Assembly: GCF_028858725.1 (NCBI RefSeq)
Contig: NC_084760.1
Coordinates: forward strand, 10,051,867 to 10,115,866
DNA: 64,000 bases
Direction of reading: 5' to 3'
Source: Colius striatus
Taxonomy: Eukaryota > Chordata > Aves > Coliiformes > Coliidae
Shown: piece after piece, positions 46,129 to 61,100 of the stretch
Layout of the letters: each line of letters begins with the position of its first letter
Position numbering within the stretch: the stretch's first letter is position 1
Notes under the pieces: model-generated
What the model was told of the DNA's origin: nothing
The model's input: only the letters and a program-made list of their open reading frames with translations
Database searches by the model: none
Made by a program: the position numbers and the translations under genes

Positions 46129-49100
46129 GTAAGATGTAAAACTTGCAAAACCACACTTGATATTTTATTGGATTCTGCTGTCTTTGGGCTAACAGCAACT
46201 TTTTGTGGTTTCCAAAAGTATGGGAACTGAAGTCTTTATCAAAATCTGGATGTTTTCTGTTTGATGCATTAACTCATTGTACTATTTTTCATAGAATATG
46301 AAAGTAGAATAATAGTCTTAGTCCAGGACATTTGGGCTGAGGGATGGGAAAGAGAAGCATGCAGGCGACCGTAACAATAGCTGCAATAGGCAACAAATGA
46401 TATTTAGAAGTAGGTGAATGAGGTCTTTGTGCTTTTTAAAATTTATACAGTAGTTATAGGTAACTGTAAGTAACCTCAGTATTCATCTTCTCATGTAAAT
46501 GATGCTTCATGACTTAGTATTGGGGCTTCTGGATGCAAAGGTTATTGTATTGGTTCTCTCAGACATGATCACAGCTAGCATTTTTTGAGCTTGCCATTTG
46601 GATTATGGTGTTCACTTTTAGTGCTGCAGTTTGTTTGGTTTTTTTAGCATTCTCAAAATGTGCCAAGGTACCATTACTAGGCAAACAAGGTCAGGTTTTG
46701 ATATGCCCTTCTGAATTCAGCTTCAGGATATTGAACATAATCTTGGCCTGTGTAACATCTGGTTTTCAGAGAAATCAGATGAATACATAAATGCAAGAAC
46801 TCTTAATCTGCATCTCAACTTTTTGGGGCACTTTTTGATAAAAAAGAAGGTAAAGTGACACTTCTGTATTTGCCTTTAAGAGAACTAAGTGATTTCTTGG
46901 GTATAGTAAATTAACATTAATCAGCAATTGATTTAGGGGTGACTGAAGTGTGTTGGATGTGTTAAATGTGGTTAAACAAAGATTGCTGCCCAAATATAAT
47001 AAGCATTTTTTTTCCTCTCTAGGGCTAGTTGCACATAGTGATCTAGATGAAAGAGCTATTGAAGCTTTAAAGGAATTTAATGAAGAAGGTGCATTGGCAG
47101 TGCTTCAGCAGTTTAAAGACAGTGATCTCTCACATGTTCAGGTAATGGTAAGCAATTTAGAATATAGTTGTTGAGGAATAAACTGCTAGTTGACTGACAA
47201 GAGGTCTGCTTGAGTCTCTTCAGTGATCCATAAGTGATTCTTAAAATAAGTACTGTCTTAGTTCAAGGCAAAATCAGATTTTTGGCTCGTCATGTTTTCT
47301 GAACTGAAGATTAATATATCTTTTGCAGAACAAAAGTGCCTTTTTATGTGGAGTCATGAAGACATACAGGCAAAGGGAAAAACAGGGGACCAAGGTGGCA
47401 GATTCTAGCAAAGGACCAGATGAGGCAAAAATTAAGGTATGTGCCTAAAAGAGAAAAGTTACACTGTCTGTGATATTTTTTTTTTTTTTTCAAAGTTGTG
47501 ACAGATACCTTGACATTTCTTTTTGCAACTCTGGTTTTCTTAAAATGGCTATTTTAGATTATTGAAAGCTATCACTTGCAGTTTTTCTTGCGCTTCTTCC
47601 TCTTGGAAGAGGAAAGTTAATGTCTTGTAATTACCGGAACTGAAAATAAGTGGAATAGATTTGACAGTTTATATCTGGTTGAGACAGTTATGCTGTTTCA
47701 CCATTAAAAGTTTTTCTAACCGTGTTGACGTAGATCTTTTGGGTTCAGAGTGTGGAACTCACTTCAGGTGCTGGTGCTTGGGTTTTGTTTCTTTGTGGTT
47801 TGTTTTTATTTTCTTTTTCCCTTCAGTTCAAGTTTAAAGCAACTTTACAAGAGGGAGGAGATTCCACATGTCTGAAAAAACATTATAATGGATTTAGTTC
47901 ACTTCTTATGACATAATTGCTACGCTCATAAACTGTAACCCAAACTTTCTTGTTACATGGATATGTTATGTCTTGAACCGAATCTGGTGCTAGCAAAAGA
48001 CTTGTGTCTCAAGAGTTAGGCATACTGTGATTTATTTTAAAATTCAGTGATGAGCAACTTTTCCAAAGCTTAAGGAAAGAGAAGCCATTTAAGCATACTT
48101 AGTAGATGTCTTAAGAAGTGAGAGTATCTTTCATCTTGTGTGAAGTGCAAAAGGAACGTGTTATATATTGCAAACAGCTCTTTTACTCCTGACTTTGAGG
48201 CTAGGGTACTGTTAATTATGAATTTTAAAAAAAGAGACAAGAGTTTTTGTCACTACCACATGAAACAACAATAATATGAGGACTTTAACTGAAAGTAACA
48301 TAGCTTTTACTGCCGATGGCTATAGCATTTAATATATCTTTAAATTTTCAAGTTGTGAATACTAACTCTTGGTTATAATTGGGGTTTTTTAATGTGCTGT
48401 TTCTTTGTCTGTAGAGTTGATTTGTCTTTGTACAAATTGATTTTAAAAAAAGACTGATTTCAGGGGAATTTCTTATATATGTACATACTAAAATTTCATC
48501 TGACATTTTAAATTGGTAGGATGTCTGCAACTGTGCACAGTGATTCTAGGAGGGTCAGATGTCTTGGGACACTCTTATGTTCCCATGGGGAATTGGAGTG
48601 GTGGGGGAGGACAGCAGAAAGGAAGTAGTACTGCCACTTCAGTGGTTGGGCACCCAAAACAGAGTCGCTACAGTGTGCAGGCACTTCAACATGTGTTCTT
48701 TAACTTCACACTTATGAGTAATCTCATTAAGTGAAGGGAACTCCTGTGCATAAATGTTTGCAGGATTGGACATGCCAAATCAAGTGTCTCAGACTGAGAT
48801 CCTTCTAATTAAAGAGAAGCTTACTATTCCATTACTTGGCTGCCTTTTTTTTTTAATGAAAATTAAGGAATTGGGAAGATTCTGTGTGACTCTTAATCTT
48901 CTAGCAGCGTTTCTTTACCTGATAGTTCTTAGAATTGTTTTGCCACTTTCTTGTTGAAGTACTAGCAGTTTGGCGCGTTCTCCTGCGGGAGTTTCAAAAG
49001 CAGTACAAGTATAAAAAGGAGTTACAGGCATGTCCGTTTGTGAATGAAGTGCATCTAAACTAGCTCAATTTGTATATGATTTTAAAATTTTAAGTTTCTT

Positions 49101-52100
49101 ACTTGAAGGCGCTCTTGGAGAGAACCGGCTACACTCTTGATGTGACTACTGGACAGAGAAAGTATGGTGGACCTCCTCCAGAATCTGTATATTCAGGACA
49201 ACAGCCTTCTGTTGGTACAGAGGTAAGAAGGAGGAGGTGTTCATGCAGGTATATTCTTATTCATTGGAAGTATTTTTATATAAACAATACTCGGTGTGTC
49301 TGTTGCAGATATTTGTGGGCAAGATACCAAGAGACTTGTTTGAAGACGAACTTGTTCCATTATTTGAGAAAGCTGGCCCTATATGGGATCTCCGCTTAAT
49401 GATGGATCCACTCACTGGTCTAAATAGAGGATATGCTTTTGTCACTTTTTGTACTAAAGAGGCAGCTCAAGAAGCTGTTAAACTGGTAAGTTTTCTCGCT
49501 TAGTTTGTTCTTTTCTTATTAAGAACACTCTGGTTTATAAGCTGTTGTCCTGATCCTAATGCTTAAAATGCTTAAGGTGAAACTATTGTTGTTAAATCAG
49601 TTCATAAACTCTCAACAAGTGTTTTTTACTATTTCCCCATGGTGTGTCAATTTTTACTGGCTGATTTTGGGGAGCAGTGGCAGTGAGAGGCCTTGTTCCT
49701 GCTTGGCTGGTGTTCCAGCAGGGGACACGGCGCTGCGAAAGTGTGGCTGGAGGTCGGGAGTTTGGCCAGTGGAACCAGCAGAGAATGGGATCCCAGCACC
49801 ATGGGACAGGGAGGAGACAGGACCCCGCATGGGACCAGGGTCTGATCTGTTGACTGCAGCAGACAGGAAAATGTCAGAAACCCTGCCAGGTTGAGAATGT
49901 TTCCTTTGTTTTACACAGAGGTGTGAAAGAGTTTGATATCAGGAATAGGCTACTCTTAAGAAGCTTTCCAAGTTTTATGCACAAAAGAAGGTGGGGAAGA
50001 AAGACCACTTTGGTTCCTGCACAGCCTCTTTGTTTTTCTAGTTTAAATGGAATTTGGATTTTTTCAAGCCAGTTACTACTGTATTGATATGACCAAGATG
50101 AGTATGTATGATTTGACCCTCAAAAGTGCTAACTTTACCCATTCTGAGGTGTTACTGATACCATATTGATATAGTGGGGTTAATGTCTCATTGCTTTGTA
50201 ATAAGGTGCATCTTGAACTGTGGATGTTCCCTTTTGATATAATGTGAGTCAGTTGCTGGAGATAAATTAAGCTGAAGATGGGAATTTGTTTTGAAACAGT
50301 ATAGAAACATCTGCAGAAGTGGAAGTACAAAAATATTCATTACGTGCAGTTTAGCTTTTTAAATAAGAGCAATTGGTGCTCCTGTGTGCAGTCCAAATAC
50401 ACTGAGAATAACTGCATATATCTCTTTGTACTTTCGTTGTCAATCTAGTTATTTGTTGTGTGTGAACAGTGAGTTATGCACATGACTTGGCAAAATGGTG
50501 AATCAAATCAAATACATTCTCAGAGGCACCTAGTCAGTGAACAAAAAGGAGTTTTTCGTCGTTTAGCTGTTTTTTCCTTAAAGGCAGCATGCTCTGAAAA
50601 GTCAGTTTTTGTTTCCACAAAAGTAACATCAGATCATAGCCTTCAGTCTTCTGCTAAGTGGTATGAGGGAGGGGAGGAACTTGGTGTTCCTTCCTATCTG
50701 ATCCTTGATATGCAGGGAAAAAAGGCATTATATTCTGCTTTTCTGTTAAATAGCCGCTAAGTGTGTTAGTTGAAAAGTGTTGCCATTGAAGGGGCACTTT
50801 TTCAGCCTTCATGCTAACTTCTTTGAGAGCAGGATTAGTTTTACATTGAATCTTGTGGCATTTGTCAACTTTTGAGTGATTGCAACCATAGTTGACTGGC
50901 TGGTTTGGTGTATTACAAATTTCTCAAGTTGTCTAGCAGGGGTACTAACAAAATATGACTGTAGAGCTTAGTTGGAAATTGTAGGTCTGTCACTTGTATT
51001 AGTTAGACGTGTGGGAGAGGCTGCCGAAAGACCTCTTAAAAATGTTGAACCCTTGGTCCTAGCCATTTTGATATCCTGGTATTTGAACAGGCGGTGGTCT
51101 TTTTGATGGTACCTGTGACCTCCTGATGTGTACAGAACTTAGTTCCCAGCTTTCTGCACTCCTGGGGTGGGGGTGGTTCTGTTATTTCTCATCTTCACAG
51201 AGGCTTTTTTTTGTTACCATTCAAGACTCTGAAGTGTAGCAAAAATGAGAATAAAAATCTCTGCATTGCCTGTAGACTTCTGAGTAATAAGAGACAGCTA
51301 TGTGGTTTTGTCAGTACCCAAACTGCAGCAGAGAATAGATGGCCTTTTCTTTAGATTCTTGCAGTTGGTGTAACATTCTGCATACAATTCATATTTGTGT
51401 GTCTGATGTATCATCCATGGTCTTTATAACAACTTAATGTCAAACTGAATTAAAATCTTTGGATAAATGTAATGTTAACTTATTTATGAGCCAGAAGAAA
51501 TCTAGCAATTGTAGAGGTTGAAGCCTTACACATAAGGAAGCACATATGCATTTTTAAGCCACTTAAAAAAGGGAAAAGTTTCCTAAATTGTGTTTTAAAT
51601 ACTTTTGAGGCTGTACTTGAGACAAAAATGAGGTATTGCTGTGGCCTGATACTGAGAAAACTTACAGATATGAACAGTAGTTCATTTTATGTCCAGTACT
51701 TAATCCAGTGTGGTTAACCTTTGCTGGTTAAGTAGAAATGATATCTCAAATGTTCACAGAGCATATCAGAAGTCTGGTTTTGGGTTGACTTTTTCCCCTC
51801 TGCTACCTCAGGCATTATTTTCCATGTTAACGTGTTTGTGTTTAGCCTCTATTTGAGTTACAATTCTTAACTCAGTTGTGTTCCTCTGTTCCTTTCAAAA
51901 GATTTATGGATTATTATCCTCCATGTGTCTACAGTAATGTGAAACACTTATGAGGTGAAGCTTGTAGGAAACATACCTAGAACTACAGTAGCGTATGGTA
52001 GATTTTTGACTAGAGCAACAGTAAGCTTGATCAGAGTACAGGTACAGGTCAGTTATGCAAATATGTCCCTTAAGCAGTTTGCCAGCTATGCACAGCAGTG

Positions 52101-55100
52101 CAACTTAGCATTTGCTGCTGGAAATGAACTTTCACCAGCAGTTTCTGTTTAGGTGGCAAAATTTGACAAGATAGACCTTATGCATACTTCCACCTGTTTG
52201 TGAGTAAGTTCTTATAGAACTTAGAGGGGGAAAAAAAGAGTGCCAACTTGTCTATGACAGTGTCTAGAGAGCAGTAATAGCTCTGTTACTAACTTCGGGC
52301 ATTGGTTCAGTGGTGACAGGAGGGGGGAAGCAGTATGCTGACGTAGCTGATTTGGTAGCCTGCCTGTTTTGGCGCTTTACCCAGATCATGATTTGGGCCT
52401 GTTCATGTGTGATCTAAGTTTACAGATGATATATGAACTTTGTACTTAAATGACACAAGCTTTATATTCCAGAGCACCTAATTCAAGACAGTTTTTTCAG
52501 TGTTAAGAATACAATGAAAAATGGTAGTTAATGTATTGTAGTATGAAAAAGCTACTAGAAACTTCTGTCAGTGTACAATTGCAGTGTGGTAGAATTTATC
52601 TTTTTTTAAAGTTATGATGTATTAACTTTGTTGCCATGAGTTGTAGGAGAGGCTCTTTGTAGGTTAAATGTGCAGCTAAGCTTTGGTTTTAGATTTTAAC
52701 AGAAACGGGTGGATAATGGTTTCTATTAGAATAAGACTGTTTCTGCAACAGCCATCTAGTCCAACTGCTTGATTGCCTCAGGACAGACCAAAAGCTAAAG
52801 TATTACCATTTAAGGGCATTAAACACTGACAAACTTGAGGTGTTGACCACCTGTCTCAGAAGCCTGTTTCCAGTATTTGACCACCCTCTCGGTAAAAAAC
52901 AAGCTTCCTAATATAAATAAATGTTTCCTAATGAACACTTTAGTTAATGAAGAATCAGTTTGCCTTGTCTCCAGACTAATAAACTGTCAACTTCTTTAAA
53001 GGATTCCTTTGAGCTACTGTAAGCTGTTTCTTCATTAATGTGTGTAAGTCTGTTCATTAGTGATCATAAAACATATACAAAAGTCTTCCTGTGCAGCTGT
53101 TTCCTGCTTCAGAAACAACTATTCCTCTACCATGTGAGCTAAAGATACAGAGATAGAAGTCTTATCCTGTGACCTGCTATGTTTTGAGACATAGTTAATT
53201 GGGCAGATGATAATCCAGATCTTTCACATGTACGGTTCACCTTTTAGCTAACTTTTGGTGCAATTGTCTAGCTTTGAAAATTTTCATTGATGTAGTTCTT
53301 GTTTGCACATGATAAATATCTTCGTCCTGATTTTCATGCATAAAGCAAGGAGTGTGTGAGAACTTACTTATATAGGAAGGTTTACCATTGAATGCAGAAT
53401 AACTAGTAGAATAAATAACTAGATTAAATTTTAAAAGCTGTCCTGCTGCTTATGTTGACCACAAAATACATTTTCCTAGTTAAAGAACTATCTGTTGCAG
53501 GGCTTCCAGTTGGAAAAGGGTTGATGTACCACCAGTTGACCTCCCTGCTGCTTATTTGGATGATGCATGTCTGTGTCTGCATCTCAATGAAAGGCATTTT
53601 TTGTCAACAGATGTCTCCAGTAATACTTTTTTTCCTTAAACTGCTGACTTGTTAAGGGTGTCTTCTAAACAATCTGTTATGAGAGAAGCATTTGAGCAGA
53701 AGTCTTAGGATTTCATGTCAGTAGAAGGTCATTCTTGCTGTTTACTGTCTTTACATGTGTAATCTGTGTGCTTTGGAAAGTATTTGTCAATTGCTGTTAT
53801 GCATTTTGTGGAGAGAAACTGATCAAGGCTCTGTGTTTTTAACTATGGAACTTTAGAAGGGACTCTGACTTTAATTATAACTCCTGTCTTGTATTATACA
53901 CAAGTCAAGAATTCATAGATACAATCTGTAGAGGAACTTGCATTTTTTTCTGTGCTGTTGTGAAAGGAGAAGCTTTGACCTTGATGACTTGGACTTGAGA
54001 GTTGCCTTTCATGGTTCTACATCAAAAAAAGTCTCTAAAGAAACATACATTAAGAAAGAGACTTGAACAAGAAGGGAAAAATAATTGTTGGCTGAACTTG
54101 TGGAGTTATGTTGGAAAACGTGGGTATACTTCAGAACAGTTTAATACTCATCCTAACAATGTGTCAAGCTCCAAAGAATTTACTATATTTCTAAATGCTG
54201 TGTTTGCAAAAGTAAAATATTTGGTATGCTACTGTTGGAGGGAAGATAAAATTATCTGTAACTGATCATTGTCCAATTATTTTTCTTTCAGTACAACAAC
54301 CATGAAATCCGTTCCGGGAAACACATCGGTGTATGCATCTCTGTTGCCAATAATAGGCTTTTTGTTGGTTCTATTCCTAAGAGTAAAACCAAGGAGCAAA
54401 TTGTTGAAGAATTTAGCAAAGTAACAGGTAAGTCAGTAACTATGTTTTGTAGAGTTGGAAAGATGTCAAATGTGATCAGTGATGAAATGCTCTTCACAGT
54501 CTTTGGATTTATGGTGGAATGACGATGAATCCAAACAAAGACCACTTAGCATTTGTTCCTGACTGTTAGGTGTTTGTTGTTTAGTTTGGGGTGTATTTTA
54601 ATCTATTGTTGCGCTGAGGGATGAAATATTTGTGATTAGACTAATGTGTGGTTCCAAGTTTTACCTAGAGAGTAAGTGTGTAATGTTTAAAAAAGCCATT
54701 CAAAGAAGTTAATGGTTTCATTAATACAATGAATATTTTAAAACTTTTCAAGGCAAACCTGAAGCAGGTTGGAGAATGCAACTAGTTCCATGCTTCAGAA
54801 TTCTTAGTAATTTGATAAGGATTTGGTAACAGCATATAAATTGGCAAAGGTAACATTTGATGGGTTTTTCTGAATTATACACTTCAGGTTCCTTGGAGCA
54901 ACACTGAAACTTTTTAGATGTAATAAAATCATGCAAGTTTGATCTTTTGTTGTTTAGACATCCATGGAACACATACATGCTGTGATAAATGGTGTGACTT
55001 AGGGCTTTGAGAGAGGAACTGACAAAGCACAACTTTTGGCTGCCCTTATCTCTTCTCCATTCAGTTAGAGGAAAGGTACTCTTCCATAGCTACTAAGCTT

Positions 55101-58100
55101 TCTTCACTTAATAAAAATGGAGCCCAAGTCGGGATAGTCTAATGTCTGTCTTTGAAAATGTTGGTCTTAAATTTTATTATGTACATGGTCTCAAAGTCTA
55201 ATGTGTTCATGCTTTTTTTGGAACCACTTGTCGGATGCATGCTTACCAGAAAGATAATCCTGACTTTATGATAGAAATTCGTGGATTGAAACCGTAACAA
55301 AGAATTATTTTTCTTAATTTCAGAGGGTCTTACAGATGTCATATTATATCATCAGCCTGATGATAAGAAAAAGAACCGGGGTTTCTGTTTCCTTGAATAC
55401 GAAGATCACAAAACAGCCGCTCAAGCCAGACGTAGGTTAATGAGTGGCAAAGTGAAAGTCTGGGGAAATGTCGTTACGGTGGAATGGGCTGACCCTATAG
55501 AAGACCCAGACCCTGAAGTCATGGCAAAGGTAATACAGCTATAGGGGAACTGGAGTACCATAGTAATGCCTTGTTCTAGAGTAAGTACCTCCTGATACAA
55601 GCCTAAGTTTAAATAGCATCTTTCAGCCTTCTTAACAGAGATGTTGCAGATGAGATGGTAAAAATGTGAATACATTCTAGAATTGATCTGATTTTAAAGG
55701 CTCTATTGACTGATGTTATTTTGTGTTCCCAAGACTGAATGGTGAATGGAATTTATGCCAAAATGACACGTAGGCCTCGTGCACTTAATTTCTCACCTGG
55801 AAGTGGTGGTGGTGGTGACTCAAAGTTACATGGCTTTATAGCTTAGTATTTGGAGAGACAAAAAACTAGATATGATCACAGAACAAGTCGTGATTCTTTT
55901 TAACGTTGGAACTTTATCACTTCTGAATTGGAACATGGCATTATGTTGCGCAAACCTGTTTTTAGAATTGCCTTCAGCAGCTGCTTCTGAGAAGTTAGGC
56001 AATTACTATGTGTTTGGAACTGTGTATCTTCAATATGGGGAGGTAAATGTCTTCAAATACCAAGACTAGTAATGTTTTGAGTTTTGGATATTTCAGTGAA
56101 ACTGAAGTCTGGATTGTTAACATTTTGAAGTACGTTGCAGTGGTTGGTTTAGATGGGGAGTGTCATATTTTGCCAGAACTGAGTTACCTGTTTGTTTTTT
56201 TTCCATCAGATAGTGCCCAAGTCTGTCTTTTTCAGTTATGCTGCGTAGCTCTGTTGTTTAGTGGAAACTCTTAGCTAGCCCATATCCATATTTCTCTTTC
56301 TTTACTTGCTGTTCATCTGTGCTTTTACACTTATCTGAGACGTGTCACTTGCTGGAATCCTCCTTTGATGGACCGAGTTAGATAGTTTGGCTGGGATCTT
56401 GTTTTTGACAACCATAAGGAAAAAGGATTGGGGTAGGGGCTCAGTTCAGGGAAAAGTTTTTCTTTCCTGGCATCATAGACTATCAGTAGAGGGGGAGAGT
56501 CTTGCAGGTAAAATTTATTGGAGGTGGCACTTCCTAAATATGGCAACCAATCTATCTGTTCAGCTTCTTGGCTCAGAAGAGACCTAATCCAAGCAAACTC
56601 TTAAAATAAATGAGCAGAAACTTCTGGCGTTGTTGAATGAGCAGGAAGTGGTGATAAGGGATGTAATTGGGTATCTTTCCGAAGTAAGTTTACACCTGTG
56701 GAGGGTGAAAGACTAAAGAAATTGAAGCTTGATTGTGCTTTGCCCCAATTAGGATACAGGCGTTAATGCTTGGTACATGTGTTTGTTTTAAATGAGACAT
56801 GAAAAAGGAAGAAACAAATACAGAAAATGTGCAGAGAATCACACTGTATGCCAAAGAGAGGGCATGGAGTTTGGGTTGGTGATGTATGAAAAAGCATTCT
56901 CAAGAAGCAGAGAACATCTAGCTTGTGTCTGAAGGCAGAAATTGAGATGAGCACCGGTGTCTGACCTCTCTTGCTGGCTGTGTTCCCTTAGTTTGTTCTT
57001 GCAGCAAGGGATCTCTACTCCGGTCTCTTGTGGCCACTTGGTTTCATGACCATTTGGAGAAACTCTGACCACATCTGACACTTCTGGAAGTGATGTGTTT
57101 ACTTTCTGTTGTTTATTGCTGTCTTTAAGAGAAAGAGTAGCTGAGCTGCTGCTGCTCCCAGATGTGATATGCAGATTGGCTGTCATCACTTTTGAGTACT
57201 GTCAGTCAGGAAGAAAGGGAGAGCTATTGACCCTTGTGTCTTATACATTCCTGTAGTAGAGGGCTCTGAAGGAGGCAGTGAGTAGGAGTAGGTTGATTTT
57301 TATCAGAATAATCATCTGATTGGTGCTTTTGTTGTCAAGACTGCTAGAAAAACAAGTTTATAAGAGCAAACTATGAGGAAGGCAAATTCAGCTTTGTAGC
57401 CAGAAGGTGAACAGCATTGTTCTAAATACCCTGCAGAAGCAGAAGGCCATTTCATCTCCTACAGAGTTTAGCCTAAAAGTTATGGAGTGTACTGTATGGA
57501 TGCATACTTTAAATGAGCTTAAAACTGAGATAACTTTGAGCATGATGAGGTAGAAAGCTAGATTCTGAAGCTGGATGTGCATGCTACATGACATCAGTGT
57601 TTGTACTGGCAGATCTGAGTTTAAAATGAAGTAGTTGATTACTGGTCTGAAGTGAACTTTTTAAAAACTTTCAGTAGCTGTGTTGATAGTTTATTTTCTC
57701 CTAATTGTTATTTTGACTGCCTTTATGCTTGTAGGGTAGATACATTTCTTAATGTTTTACTTGAATTTTGTAGCATGGATGAAACTACAGAGGATGTACT
57801 GGAATGTCAGGTTAAGCAGCTGAATAGTCTTATGCTTGGGGCTGCCTGGGAGATTACAGGACAGGAGGCAAGGCTAGTAAACCTTTGAGGATGTGGTAGT
57901 GAAGCCTGAAATGTTTGTGCTGTAGGTAAGCAAAGAAAAGAAAATCCCAGAAGTTTTGAGGGTAGTCTAACCTGAAGTAGTTTTAAAAGTGAGTTCTGCC
58001 TTTATGACAATATGCTACTGAGTATATTGCTTGTTAGGTCTGTATTTATGGGTTCTTGGTGTTATCTGTGAGCCTTGACTTATTTTTGTGTGTGTGTGTT

Positions 58101-61100
58101 TTTCTTCTCTCTTTGGATAGCTTAAAATAAGTAAAAATGGGCTTATCTTCTCTCATCTTACACTTCACCCTGCCTCCTAGCTTTGGCATGTTTTTTACTC
58201 GTTTGGCTATGCTTCTAACCTGTAACGACCACAGGTGTTAAAAAAAATCCACCTGCTAAGACATTAATAGATTTATCTACACAAATTAAGTTTGTTACAA
58301 CTAATTAAATTAGTTGCTTTTTATCTCTTAAAAAAATGTTGTGTTAGCACATCTTGTAAGAAGGAAACAATGATTTCTGAGGTTTTTAAATTGTGTCACT
58401 GCATTTATTAGTGAAGGTCGTTTAAGATTCCTTGTGTGATTCTAGTTTTTATATTAAAAGTACAAGAGTAAGGGACATCTGTTTGAAAGTTACTGGTTTT
58501 TTTAAACTTAATTACATGACAAGACTTTCTCTGTAATTAATTTTTATGAAATAAGGTTAAGATGGCAATTAGGACAGTTTACTGAAATTGGTTATTACTT
58601 ATGGGTTTCAAGAAATAGAGATTGTTCTTGCAATCAAGGCAAGTTAAACACACAGGATAGGAAGCAGCTTTCTTCATGGAGCTGGCTATGAGACTTGTCA
58701 CCTTCTGAGAACCAGCAAGAGTAACTATTGCCAAATAACAGAATTGGTTCACTGGGACAGATGTGTGATGTATATTATTCCACACTCTGCATCTCATCCT
58801 AGTTCAAAGAGACAAAGAAGTCTGTCCTGTTTATTTGTAGTTTAATTACATAGTAATGCTTATTAAAAAGAGTATCTGAGTTTATTGAATTCCTGTAACT
58901 GATGAGAGTAGAGATTATAGTACTGGTTCAGAAATGAAAGCATGTTTTCTTTGGTCACTTCACACCATGTGTTATTTGTGTTGACCTTCATGGTCAGGAG
59001 TGGGAAATCAGTACTGTCATGTACAGTGTTTGCTTATGTTTTTGTCATCAACTAATTTGAAACTGCTGGTGGTGGAAGGGGTATGAACAGAAGTTGCGGG
59101 TCTCTGCAGCAGAGGTGCAGCTGCAATGTAGGAAGGTAAGACTGTGAGTGTTCTTTGGCAGCAGGAGGTGAGTAGACTTGTCAGAGCGTAGTGGCAGCAT
59201 GTGGAAGGGACTCTCCCCAACAAGCCAGGGACCTGCACATTAGGAGAACTCATGGATGACATCACGTAAACATAACAGTCCAGCCTTGTTGTGGATGCAA
59301 GGATGAGTCTTTGGATACTGAGTCACTAAGTTAAATGGTTCCTGGTGTCCGGTGTATGTTGTCTGCTATATTATACGAGTCTAGTCAGATTGCCTTTGTC
59401 AAATTGCTCTGTATTTTCTTTTATCCTTAGCAGTTGGTGGTTGATGAAATTTTGTATTGATAATTTGGTCACTTCCAGGCAGTTAAAGGGCATATATTGA
59501 GAGTTTGAAGATCACCAACCTCTGGGATCTTACAAGTAGCATAGCAGTCTTTGTGTAGCTTAAGAGCCATATTGCATGGTAGAGAGAGCTGGGGGTAGGG
59601 ACTTCCAGAGCTCTTTCCAGGTGGCTGTTCCTCAAGGGTAGGACAGAATTTGACTTGTGAGAAAGTCCACGGGTGACTTGGCAATGTCAGCCTTAGTATC
59701 CCCTTCTGTCTGTATTTTCTCTTCCAGCTGTGGCTTTGGGTCACTGAGTGCTCGTCAGGCAAGTACAGTCCTGATGCTAGCTATTTGATGTAGCTATAGC
59801 ATGAGAGCCATAAGTTAAGCAGCTTGAGAGCTGCAGGCATGTCACCTCTGAACTAGATATTCTAGTGATGACTGTTGTGCAAATACCTGATCAAAAACCT
59901 GTCTAAACAATGAAATGTTTTGATAAGTTATTTTGTGTGTAACCAATCCCCTTGGCTTGTTTCGAGTCTGAAGTTGTTCGAAGTTGAAAATTACTGCCAC
60001 TAGGATTCTTTTAAACATTAACACAAATTGGATTGAATTTCAAAACTTACATAGTCATGTTTGAAAGCAAGTTTAATAGTTGAGTCAGGGAATTTTGTAG
60101 CTAACTCATGCTGGATGAATATGTAAATGTACACTTTCACGTGTATGTATATAAAATGCTGTATCTAAACTGTCAGGATGTTTTCAGTGCTGCCAATAGA
60201 AATGACTTGCAAAACTGCATTTTGTCTTATGGAATTGGATCATACTTTTAAGGGTGGGTTTTTTTTTTGGTTGTGTTTTCTTGTATTTAGGTAAAAGTTT
60301 TGTTTGTACGCAATCTTGCCAATACTGTCACAGAGGAGATACTAGAAAAGGCCTTCAGTCAATTTGGAAAGCTAGAGCGAGTGAAGAAGCTAAAAGACTA
60401 TGCTTTCATTCATTTTGATGAACGGGATGGTGCTGTAAAGGTAAGTGAAGAGTACTGTATGTTTGTAAGGAGTGACTAAACATAACATTTAGAGGCTGTA
60501 TATTACTATTAACTTGAGAAAAAGCTCTGTCCAGAGAAATGGTAACATGTTGTCACTGATCACTTTTCCCTCTCTGGGTGTCTCCTAGATAAATGTAGTT
60601 GCTTGAAAAGTGGATCTTAGATGCACCTATCCAAAGTAATTTTGCTGATGAGTAACTAAGATAATCATATATGTTATCACTTGAAACTGAAGTGCCAGAA
60701 GTTGTATGATTCTCTCACCAAATTATTGGTAGAATTTAAAGCAGTTTCTCTAGGGTGGGTGATAAAAACTCAGGTAGTCTTTTTTTCTTTTCCAGGAGTG
60801 GAATGATTTTGTTTTTGTGGTATGGAATAAGCACCGTTTCTTTTTGGTGAGAGGTGCTAGACAATTGAGTAATTGTCATTCCTGGATTTTACTTGCCTGG
60901 TCTTGGTGCTTTTTTTTTCCTCCTGTCATCTGACCTTAGGAAGGGAAAGTGTAATTCCTCTCCTGCCCATAGTGTGTCTATTTTTTTTTGTTATGTGGGA
61001 AGTTGCAGGATAGAAGAGGATTCCGTTTTTCTTACTTACCCAGATGCCTTAAAGCAGATGCATAGGAAGATGATGGAAAGAGTCTTTATAGGATGTGTAT

